Below are positions 54,842 to 63,600 of a stretch of DNA of 64,000 nt, piece by piece. Within the stretch, counting starts at the first letter, position 1, and each line of letters starts with the position of its first letter. Below the pieces are notes generated by a model, which was not told the origin of the DNA, made no database searches, and was given only the letters and a program-made list of their open reading frames with translations. Source of the stretch: Verrucomicrobiaceae bacterium (GTDB lineage Bacteria; Verrucomicrobiota; Verrucomicrobiia; Verrucomicrobiales; Verrucomicrobiaceae). The DNA is taken from positions 1 to 64,000 of the forward strand of contig JAEUHM010000021.1 in the NCBI GenBank assembly GCA_016795485.1, read 5' to 3'. The position numbers were made by a program, and so were the translations under genes.

Positions 54842-56413
54842 ATGAAACCAATCTTCGCATTGCTTTGCCTCTCTTCTCTCGCCCAGGCTGAACTGCGCCT
54901 GCCAGCCATCATTGGCGACAATATGGTGCTCCAACAACAGCAGACCAATCCGCTGTGGGGCTGGGACAAGCCAGGAAGCACGGTAACGGTGAGCTTTGGC
55001 TCACAATCAAAGTCAGGCGTGTGTGATGAGAAAGGCCGCTGGAGCGTGAAGCTCGATCCTGTGGCCGCGAATGCGACTCCTGCAGCAATCTCGATCAAAG
55101 GAACGACGGAGCGCGTGCTACAGAACGTGCTGGTGGGTGAAGTTTGGCTCTGCTCTGGGCAGTCAAACATGGGGTTCACCGTTGGGCGCTGCTATGACGG
55201 TGATCTGGAGATCGCTGCGGCAAATCTTCCCATGATCCGGCTCATCTCGGTGCCTCAAGTCGGCACACAAGAGCTACAGGACGACTTCAAAGGACAATGG
55301 GAGCCCTGTTCTCCAGCGAACGTGGGTGAGTTCACCGCTGTGGGCTACTTCTTTGGCAAAGTGCTGCACAAGGCGCTCGGGGTGCCGGTGGGACTCATCG
55401 ACAACGCATGGGGTGGCTCTGCCTGTGAGGCGTGGGTTCACCGGCCCGTTCTGGAGAAAGATCCGCGGTTCAAGAGCATCATCGAGCAATGGAAGCAGAC
55501 TGAGGCAACCTTCACCGACGAGACGTTCGCCAAACAAAAGCAACAGCACGCAGACAAGCTCAAGGTGTGGGCCGAGAAGCGCCGCGAGGCGATCAAGGCC
55601 AAGCAACCATTCGACGCTCCAGCGCCACGTGCACCACAGAATCCGCTCACCGGACAGCATCGCCCAGGGAATCTGTTTGCAGGATGTCTGCACCCTCTCA
55701 TCGGCTACGGCATCAAAGGAGCCATCTGGTATCAAGGTGAGTCCAACTCTGCACGTGCAGCCGAGTATCGTGATCTGTTCCCGCTGATGATCAGCCACTG
55801 GCGTGAAGTGTGGAAGCAAGGTGACTTTCCATTCTACTGGGTGCAGCTAGCTGACTACAAAGCTGAGCTTCCTGAAGCAGGCGACAGTCAGTGGGCTGAA
55901 CTGCGTGAAGCGCAGACGTTGACGATGAAGGCCATCCCTAACGGAGGACAAGCGGTGATCACGGACCTGGGTGAAGGCAAAGACATCCATCCACGTAACA
56001 AGCAAGATGTGGCGGAAAGACTGGTGCGTTGGGCCCTGGCGCGCGACTACGGCAAGAAAATCCCCTACCGCAGCGCGGAGCTCAAAGGCGCAACGTTCAA
56101 CGGTGGCAAAGCCCAAGTGACGCTCGACACCTTTGGAGCGCCCCTCTTCACCTTTGACGTAGCGGATGTGAAAGGATTTGCCCTCTGTGGTGAAGACAAG
56201 GTCTGGCACTGGGCTGAAGGCAAGATCACTGGCCAGAACACACTGGAAGTGAGCTCCGCGAAAGTGAAGCAACCCACAGCCGTGCGCTATGCATGGGCCG
56301 ACAACCCGATCTGCAATCTCTACACCTTCAATGGCAACCTGCCGGTCACTCCGTTCCGCAGCGACAACTTCCCGCTGATCACCGCAACGCCCCCTGCTCC
56401 AGCCAAGCCGTGA
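54842..56413 (+). CDS. Sialate O-acetylesterase
   Basis: A 523-residue exported SGNH-type esterase, signal peptide MKPIFALLCLSSLAQAE. The beta-sandwich N-terminus (LRLPAIIGDNMVLQQQQTNPLWGW) leads to VWLCSGQSNMGF with catalytic Ser108. Other conserved motifs are GYFFGKVLHKALGVPVGLIDNAWGGSACEAW and GAIWYQGESNSARAAEYRDLFPLMI, then the His-containing GEGKDIHPRNKQDVAERL. It removes O-acetyl groups from sialic acids before sialidase action, or acts on acetylated plant glycans. Two sialidase-like genes and a kelch protein lie elsewhere in the window but not adjacent. Confidence 0.9.
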   Translation: MKPIFALLCLSSLAQAELRLPAIIGDNMVLQQQQTNPLWGWDKPGSTVTVSFGSQSKSGVCDEKGRWSVKLDPVAANATPAAISIKGTTERVLQNVLVGEVWLCSGQSNMGFTVGRCYDGDLEIAAANLPMIRLISVPQVGTQELQDDFKGQWEPCSPANVGEFTAVGYFFGKVLHKALGVPVGLIDNAWGGSACEAWVHRPVLEKDPRFKSIIEQWKQTEATFTDETFAKQKQQHADKLKVWAEKRREAIKAKQPFDAPAPRAPQNPLTGQHRPGNLFAGCLHPLIGYGIKGAIWYQGESNSARAAEYRDLFPLMISHWREVWKQGDFPFYWVQLADYKAELPEAGDSQWAELREAQTLTMKAIPNGGQAVITDLGEGKDIHPRNKQDVAERLVRWALARDYGKKIPYRSAELKGATFNGGKAQVTLDTFGAPLFTFDVADVKGFALCGEDKVWHWAEGKITGQNTLEVSSAKVKQPTAVRYAWADNPICNLYTFNGNLPVTPFRSDNFPLITATPPAPAKP

Positions 56414-56436
56414 TCGGCACGCTATTCACTGCTCGG

Positions 56437-59367
56437 CTACTCTTTGGTGATCGTTTCATCGAGATTGAGCAGCACCCGAGCCACTACTGCGGCGGGAGGT
56501 AACTCTCCGCCGCGAGCTTTCTCTCTAACGAGGAGCTGATTAAGCATCTCTAGCTCCTTGGCTGAAGGAGTGCGACCCGTGCAACGCGCAAAGGCCTCTG
56601 GAATACCTTTTTCATCGACCACCTTGCCCAATGCGAGAGCTGCTTCGATGCTCAATGTCTCATTGAGGGTCATGAGAGCCTGCATAGGTGTGTTCGAGCG
56701 AGCTCTGCGGACACAACTGGTTTCTCCATTGGGAACGTCAAACGTGCTAAGGAACGGATAAGGCGTGCTGCGGCGGCGGAATGTATAAACAGCTCGCCGA
56801 TACTTTTGAGCGTCCTCCTCTGACTTCCATGGGAAGGGCGCATAGCTAGCTGGCTTCTCGAAGAGATGCTGAGGAGCAGGCGGCATAACTGGACGCCCTC
56901 CGATCTCGCGATTGAGCAGACCGCTAACAGCCAGTTGAATGTCTCTCACCACCTCACCCTCAACCCTAAAGCGCGGCCCTCGAGCCAACAAGCGATTGAA
57001 AGGATCCTTTTCAAGCAACTGTGGCGACACCTTGCTGCTCTGGCGATACGTGGCTGAGGTAAGTATGAGCCGATGGAGGTGTTTGATGCTCCACGGCTGT
57101 GATTTCCCATCCGAGGGCTGCATGAACTCGGCTGCAAGCCAATCAAGAAGTTCGGGATGACTTGGCAACTCTCCCTGCGTGCCAAAGTCTTCTGGTGTGC
57201 CCGTGAGTCCATTGCCGAAGTAAGCCTGCCAAACGCGATTCACAAAAGCGCGGGCAACGGTGGGTGACCTCTTGTCGACCATCCAACGAGCGAACGCCAA
57301 TCGCGTGCCATCATTCTTGCCAGTGATCGGATGCAGAACCGCTGGGACGCCTGCAGTGACAGCATCAGCGGGCTTGAGGAAGTCTCCGCGCTTCAACACA
57401 CTGGTCATACGTGGTTGCTCTCGTGAATCGAGCACCAGCGTGGTAGCGCCTTCTGGATGTTGTTTCCAAAGAGCCTCAATCTCATCGTTCACAGGCTTCC
57501 ACTCGGCAACGGTGGTGCGAAAGGCAGAGAAAGTCTCAGGCAACGTCGCTTTGGCTACGGTCGCTGAGGTGGCGCTGATCTTGTAGCGCCCGAGGTTCAT
57601 TGTTTGTAGATCATCACTGTTCCATCCGCCGTGCTTCATGCTGAGGGTGACCTTCAGAGCAGACTCAGGCGTCACTTCGATGGCTTTCTCCAGTCTGAAA
57701 ACAGCATTGCGAGGCACATTGCGACGACCAGGGCCTGCATCGATACCCCAAGCAGTGGCGGGCTTGCCATCAATCGCATACGTTACGGGACCGGTTACTC
57801 GCTTATCCTTACTTGCATCTTGATCCTTAGCGAACGGCACCAAAGGCGTGTTCTCCGGCTCGCCAAAGTCTGCGGTAGCTTCTACAAACTTAAGTGGCCC
57901 CGCCTTCGTGCTGGTGCTGAACTCAGTGAGGGCCATGGTTCCTTTTTGAGACCGGCCAGGGCCATACGCAGGGAGATTGGGGTCGTTCATGAGGTCCAGA
58001 CGGAAGGCACCAATCGTCATGGGCTTGTCTACTTTCACAGTGAAAGTGACATCACTCTTCGTGGGTGCATAGCCTTGAGCGAGAATGCTCCCATCTGGTT
58101 GCCTCAATGCCTTCTCACCACCTGAAGGATCATCCTCGAACTTCAAAGTAGTCCATGCTGGCTGCTGTTTTCGTTGAGTCTCGATCCAAGTCTTCATCCG
58201 TTGCTCCCAATCAGGATGGCGGTGCTTCAGAGCATCTTCCTTTTCTTTGATCTGCTGCAGAAGGCTCGTGCGCATCATTTGCTGATCGGCGGTGTAGACC
58301 ACGCGCCATGGCTCGTTGTCATTGTTGAGGAAAGCAAACATGCGGTAGTAATCCGCTTGGGAAATGGGGTCGTATTTGTGGTCGTGGCATTGTACGCAGT
58401 TAATCGTCAGGCCAAGAATACTTTTCCCGATGGCGTCCATGCGATCAAACATGGCCTCCATGCGAAACTGCTCTGGATCAACGCCTCCCTCTTCATTCAC
58501 CATGGAGTTGCGCAAGAAGCCCGTGGCCACGATTTGATCCTGAGTGGCTCCAGGAAGCAAGTCCCCGGCTAGTTGCTCAATGATAAACTGATCATAGGGC
58601 AAGTCTCTGTTGAACGCAGAGATCACCCAATCCCGATAGAAGTAAATGTAGCGCATGGGGTCCTTCTCGTAGCCGTTAGAGTCGGCATACCGAGCGGCAT
58701 CGAGCCAATGACGGCCCCAACGCTCACCGTAATGCGGAGATGAGAGGAGTTGCTCCATGCGAGCCTCCAAGGAGACCTTCCCTGAAGTCACGACCTGCAC
58801 TTCTTCGGGTGATGGTGGCAAGCCAGTGATGTCTAGATGCAAACGACGAACGAGGGTGTGGAGTGGTGCTTGTGGCGCGGGGAACAGCCCTTCCTTTGCC
58901 AGACGCTGCCTAACAAATGCATCAATAGGATGGGCCGCACCGCTTGGCACTTGAGGACGAACGACCGACTTGAAGGCCCAGTGATCGGTCTTTTGCTCAA
59001 TTTTGGCCGAAGCAGAATCTGGCCACACGGCTCCTTCGTCAATCCATCGCTTGATGAGATCAATCTCGCTCGCTGATAGGGGATCGCCTTTGCGCGGCAT
59101 GCGCATCTTGGGGTTAGTGCCCAATACCGCATGGACCATGCGGCTCTCCGCTGCTTTGCCTGGGACGATAGCCACTCCAAAGTCACCACCCTTCAGCGCA
59201 CTCGGCTTGTGGTCGAGCCGAAAGGCCGCTTCCTGCTTCTTGGGGCCATGGCAAGCAACGCAGTGCTTTGCCAACACAGGCTGTACTTCTTTAACAAAAT
59301 CAACAGCCTCTACTTTGGCGGCCAAGGCGACCAAAGAGAGGCTGAAAAGGATGCGCTGGAGGACCAT
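56437..59367 (-). CDS. Cytochrome c/DUF1549/DUF1553 protein
   Basis: A 976-residue exported protein from the ATG at 59367 (a TTG six bases upstream is less likely). Signal peptide MVLQRILFSLSLVALAAKVEA, then PSCyt1 heme motif HCVACH near residues 36-40, with MPRKGDPLSASEIDLIKRWIDEGAVWP. DUF1549 (LVRRLHLDITGLPPSPEEV, then CVQCHDHKYDP) follows, an inserted beta-rich module near 400-600, and DUF1553 (FARWMVDKRSPTVARAFVNRVWQAYFG to SCVRRARSNTPMQALMTLNE). Standard order for the family. It is convergent with the sialate esterase gene and lacks an adjacent DUF1501 gene. Confidence 0.9.
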   Translation of the reverse strand: MVLQRILFSLSLVALAAKVEAVDFVKEVQPVLAKHCVACHGPKKQEAAFRLDHKPSALKGGDFGVAIVPGKAAESRMVHAVLGTNPKMRMPRKGDPLSASEIDLIKRWIDEGAVWPDSASAKIEQKTDHWAFKSVVRPQVPSGAAHPIDAFVRQRLAKEGLFPAPQAPLHTLVRRLHLDITGLPPSPEEVQVVTSGKVSLEARMEQLLSSPHYGERWGRHWLDAARYADSNGYEKDPMRYIYFYRDWVISAFNRDLPYDQFIIEQLAGDLLPGATQDQIVATGFLRNSMVNEEGGVDPEQFRMEAMFDRMDAIGKSILGLTINCVQCHDHKYDPISQADYYRMFAFLNNDNEPWRVVYTADQQMMRTSLLQQIKEKEDALKHRHPDWEQRMKTWIETQRKQQPAWTTLKFEDDPSGGEKALRQPDGSILAQGYAPTKSDVTFTVKVDKPMTIGAFRLDLMNDPNLPAYGPGRSQKGTMALTEFSTSTKAGPLKFVEATADFGEPENTPLVPFAKDQDASKDKRVTGPVTYAIDGKPATAWGIDAGPGRRNVPRNAVFRLEKAIEVTPESALKVTLSMKHGGWNSDDLQTMNLGRYKISATSATVAKATLPETFSAFRTTVAEWKPVNDEIEALWKQHPEGATTLVLDSREQPRMTSVLKRGDFLKPADAVTAGVPAVLHPITGKNDGTRLAFARWMVDKRSPTVARAFVNRVWQAYFGNGLTGTPEDFGTQGELPSHPELLDWLAAEFMQPSDGKSQPWSIKHLHRLILTSATYRQSSKVSPQLLEKDPFNRLLARGPRFRVEGEVVRDIQLAVSGLLNREIGGRPVMPPAPQHLFEKPASYAPFPWKSEEDAQKYRRAVYTFRRRSTPYPFLSTFDVPNGETSCVRRARSNTPMQALMTLNETLSIEAALALGKVVDEKGIPEAFARCTGRTPSAKELEMLNQLLVREKARGGELPPAAVVARVLLNLDETITKE

Positions 59368-59439
59368 AACCAAACCAACGCAGGAAGACGGCCATTCTGA
59401 CCATCTGACAGCATGGAGAATGCTGCCGCGTGACCCAAA

Positions 59440-60531
59440 CTAGAAGCGGAGAACGAGACCGGTCTGCAAGGTGAAGTCTGGAGACGCTTCCGTGAGGCCC
59501 ACTGCTGCTCCAACTCGAACAGTGGCCCAATGAGCGGGGGAAAAATGTCCGGCAAGTAGCACTTGATGCTGCATCTCGACATCAAAGTCACCGATAGCCT
59601 CCAAGCTCATCGCGACATCGTGGTTGAATGCATGTCGGAACCCGATGGCGTATCCCCAGGCAGCTTTACCGTCATCTGGAGTCACGTTAATCAAGTTGGC
59701 GACGATTTTGTTACTCTCTGAAATGTTGGCTTCAATGATCAGCCGAGCCCTAAGTCCACTCACTCCATGGCTATGAATCCCCGAAGCGTGATCATGAGCG
59801 GTGTGCTCATGTTCTTCTTCTGCGGGCTTAGACTCGGTGTGCTCGCGGTCATCGTGGTCATCCTTCGTGTGCTTGCTCGATTTGGGGACAGGTGATGATG
59901 TTGCGGGTGCGCTGCTCGTTGGATGATCATGCCCACCAGTCGTGGGCGCATCTGGGCCACTACCCGTGCCGCCACCGCCTGTGTGACGACTTCTTCCTGC
60001 AACAGAAGCGGGCTTCTTGTTGGCGGACTTGTGAGAGTGCGAACTGGAAGCTGGTTTTGACTTGTTGGGACTGGAATGGCGATGCTCTTCGGCGTGGTCT
60101 GTCGAGTTACGGCGTGACATCGACCCGAGCGACTGGCCGCTGCTGTCGTAGGCCATGGATTGAAGGCTCTCAGCCGAACCATCATCTGCAAACTGATAAC
60201 CAGCCCATAGTGCCACTTTGAAGACCTTGCTATCGGCAGGAAGCAAATTGACGAGAGCGTAAGGCGTGACGGAGCTGTACTCCCATCCAGCGCCTTCATC
60301 TTCGAATGCGGTAATCAATCCAAATCCAATGCCTTCAGTCAGACCAAAATAGAGAGCTGGCTCCGTCTCAAAGGTATCGGACGAAGACTCGCGATCCCAA
60401 CTAAAGTTGCCATAGAGAACGCCGTGACCAGGCTTGGGAACGCTGGTGTCCTGGAGACGCATGAAATCGAGTCCGTGGTCGGCTCGTGCAAGGGAAGCGA
60501 TGGCGAAGAGAGAGAGAAGTAGCCGTTTCAT
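59440..60531 (-). CDS. Outer-membrane barrel-like protein with His-rich insert
   Basis: A 363-residue protein, signal peptide MKRLLLSLFAIASLARADHG. Flanking parts are beta-barrel-like with alternating residues (VLYGNFSWDRESSSDTFETEPALYFGLTEGIGFGLITAF; VRVGAAVGLTEASPDFTLQTGLVLRF ending in Phe, the outer-membrane sorting residue). Between residues about 117 and 256 is a hydrophilic insert, Ser/Lys/Asp/Glu-rich, with 17 histidines, including HEHTAHDH and HDHP. It could bind zinc, nickel or copper. The barrel is probably a transport or sensing protein for metals, but no family is recognised. Confidence 0.65.
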   Translation of the reverse strand: MKRLLLSLFAIASLARADHGLDFMRLQDTSVPKPGHGVLYGNFSWDRESSSDTFETEPALYFGLTEGIGFGLITAFEDEGAGWEYSSVTPYALVNLLPADSKVFKVALWAGYQFADDGSAESLQSMAYDSSGQSLGSMSRRNSTDHAEEHRHSSPNKSKPASSSHSHKSANKKPASVAGRSRHTGGGGTGSGPDAPTTGGHDHPTSSAPATSSPVPKSSKHTKDDHDDREHTESKPAEEEHEHTAHDHASGIHSHGVSGLRARLIIEANISESNKIVANLINVTPDDGKAAWGYAIGFRHAFNHDVAMSLEAIGDFDVEMQHQVLLAGHFSPAHWATVRVGAAVGLTEASPDFTLQTGLVLRF

Positions 60532-60579
60532 TGGGATAAGAGTGGTTGGATAAAGTGAAGAGTGAGTGGGTTAAAGAAG

Positions 60580-60606
60580 GGAGCACGGCGGACCTCGCCG
60601 TGCTCC
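60580..60606 (-). terminator. Strong intrinsic terminator
   Basis: GGAGCACGGCG and CGCCGTGCTCC form a perfect 11-bp stem with a 5-nt loop. It lies 9 nt after the minus-strand stop of the large secreted protein (60616) and is followed on that strand by a T-rich run (CTTCTTT). It separates that gene from the His-rich barrel gene. Confidence 0.85.
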
Positions 60607-60615
60607 GGTTTGTGT

Positions 60616-63600
60616 TTATTTCTTCGCGGCCTTGAGGTCGTAGGAGGCTATCACTCCTGCTTTTTTGGCGAGGAAGAACCCGTAGCCCACTTGGGCTGAG
60701 CCTTCATCGACGATAACGCCGTTGAACTTGGCGGGGCTTCCGTTCAGCGTGAGGGAGCCTGAGAACATGCCTGTGGCGGCACTTGCCTTCATTGCCAGGG
60801 CGCTGGTGTTGGGTGCGGCAAAGGTCACTGTGGTTTTCGTCACGGTGCAGTCCGTGCTCACGGGTGCTGCATCGGTGCCGTGGGTGACGGTGGCGTTGTT
60901 GTTGCCGGCGGTGGCATCCAGGGGAATACCACTGGTGGGGGCGACGTATTTGCGGCCAATCACGTTCAGGCTAAGCGGACCGAAGCCTGCTTTGTAGACT
61001 AGGCTCTTGGAGGTGGTGGGCTCGGGCTTTTTGAGCCAGTCCACCACGGAGGCAGCGAGGTTGTTTTCGTCGCCAGCGTCCATGTAGAGTTGGGTCAGAG
61101 CAGAGCCGCCGTTTTTGTAGAGCAGGCTGAAGAGGCTGACGGAGCCATTAGTCTCCACTGGGGCGGAGAAGGTGATTTTGGTCGCATCTGCCAGCATGAG
61201 GAAGCCGGAGGCGATGCCCTTGGGTGAGACCGTGAAGCTGCCGTAGCCGTGGCCTTTGGGATTGGCTGGGTTAGCAGCGTCAAGCTCAGTCAAGAGGATG
61301 GCCAGGGTGTGGAGTCCGGCAAAGCTGGCAGCATCGGCAGCGATGTTGCGGGCAGTGAACGGGAGGATGCCTGAGGCGGTCGTCACGGTGCCTTGAGCGA
61401 TCCGGTTCGTGGGCGGGATGCTGAAGGCGACGGTGATGGGTGTCATGCCGGGACGTGTGATGGTTTGGGAACCGGTGAGCGTGGTGAATGTGGTATTGAG
61501 CGCGCCACTCAGAGGATAGCTCTTCGTTCCGAGTTTCAGCGTGCCAGTGAAGCCGCCCACGACAGTCGTCGTAATCTTGATGCAACCGCCGAGGTTCTCA
61601 TTGGCAAACGGAGAGCGTCCGATGAGGCCGTTGAAGGTGCCGACGGAGTTGGCGTCCAGAGCGACCACTTGGAAGGTGGCGGAGACTGGAGCGCTCTTGC
61701 CTGCTTCGTTGCTGGCAGTGGCGGTGACCGTGACCGTGCCTGGAGTGGTCGGAATAGCAAACCACTCGCCCGTGGCAGGACGGAAGATGGCATTCCTGAA
61801 GCTGGCACCCGTAGCCTTCAGGGTGAAGGCCTTCGGGTTGTTCGTAGCGCTGAGGGTCAGGGCGACTGGCTGGCCAACGTTGACTGCAGGCAGGCTGAAG
61901 TTGTTGACCACAGGGGGCTCAATGACGGTAACGACTGCCGGCAGGCTCATGACCCAACCGGCGGCGTTGCGGACTTCCACGGTGTATTCTCCGCTGGCAG
62001 CAGTGGTGGGGTTGGTGAGAGTCAGGCGGTTGGTCGTAGCTCCATCAATGGGTGCGCCATTGAGGAACCAGCGGTAAACCAAATCTGGACCGACAGCGGT
62101 GACGCTGATGTCTTGCACAGAGACCTTGCCGACGGCACGCTTCACAACGGCACCTTTGGGCTGCTTGGTGATCAACGGTGCGGTGAAGACCGGGGCGCTG
62201 GTGGTGTAGGTGAAGCTGTAGCCTTGGCGAGGTGGATTGGTCGCGGATGGGGAGTTGCTGCCCAGAGCCAGGGTGTAGTTACCTGCTGGAAGCGTCCAGG
62301 AGCGGGTGATGCTCAGCGCTGTGGTATTGGCGAAGTGATCCATGTAGCTGATGTCTTCTGCCCAGGGCACATTGGCGCGGTTCGGGTAGGTATGGTGGTC
62401 GCCACCATCGTTATCCCAACCACGATAGAGCGTGAACGACGGGAACATGTGATCGACAGCGGCAAAACCGCCGACATTGCCCGTACCCGCAAAGGGAACG
62501 GTGGCATCACGGGCCATGGTCACGGAGATGGTAGTGGGTTCAGTGAGCTGAAGGGCTACCCAGTTGGAGGTGTGGGTCCAGCCCTCGCTGCCATCAGCAG
62601 GGAAGCCAGGGTTGGTGTCTGACCAGCTCCAGGCACCAACGTGGCTCTTGAAGGTGCCGGTATCGTTGGCATCTGCCACAACGGAGAAGGCATACCCGAT
62701 GCCGCCAGTGCCAGGATCACCAGTATTGACGCCTGGGGTAGCGGTCTTGGCCGACCAGGTGAAACTGTAGCCTTGGTTGGGGGGATTGGTGGTGGATGGG
62801 GCATTGCTGCCCATCGCCATGGTGTATTTGCCAGCAGGCAGGAACCAAGTGCGGCTTACGCTGCTCTGAGAGGAGTTGTCCAAGTGGTCCATGTAGCTGA
62901 GATCTTCTGCCCAACGGACGCGACCTCGGTTGTTGTAGGTGTGGTCATCGCTGCCGTCGTTGTCCCAGCCACGATAAAGTGTGAAGGAAGGACGCATGTG
63001 ATCGGTGGCGGCGAATCCGCCCACGTTACCGTTGCCAGAGAAAGGCACGGCAGCGTCTGCGGCCATTACGACGGTGACGAAGCTGTCCACGGGCACTTCG
63101 ATGGCGGCCCAATTGGAGGTGTGGGTCCAGCCTTGGGAGCCATCGGGATTGAAGCCAGGGTTTGTGTCTGACCAGCTCCAGGCGCCGACTATGGACTTGA
63201 AGGTTCCGGTTTGCCCGGCCTGAGCGACGACCGTGCATTGGTAGCCCACGCCTCCAGTGGAGGGCTGAGGGAACGGATAGGTGTTAGGCACGAGGTCGAG
63301 TGCTGCGGTCTGGGAAGTGGAGAACGTGGCGCTGAAGCCCTGGTCTTCGGGATCGTTAGCGGAAGGCGCATTGCTGCCGAGGACGATGGTGTATTGACCA
63401 GCAGGCAGAACCCAGGACTTGGTCTGGGCCGTGTTGGAGGTGTTCTCCAAGTGGTCAAGGTAGACGATGTCTTCCGCCCAAGGCACATTGCCGCGGTTAG
63501 GGTAAGTGTGGTCGTCACCGTCGTCATTATCCCAGTTTTTCCAGACCGTGAACGATGGGGCCATTTTATCACTGTCGACAAAACCGCCCGTTCCATTGGG

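Noticed and set aside
61393-62622. A 409-codon plus-strand open frame
   Set aside because: It is antisense to the repeat-rich secreted protein; its periodic Gly/Asp composition follows from the repeats on the coding strand.
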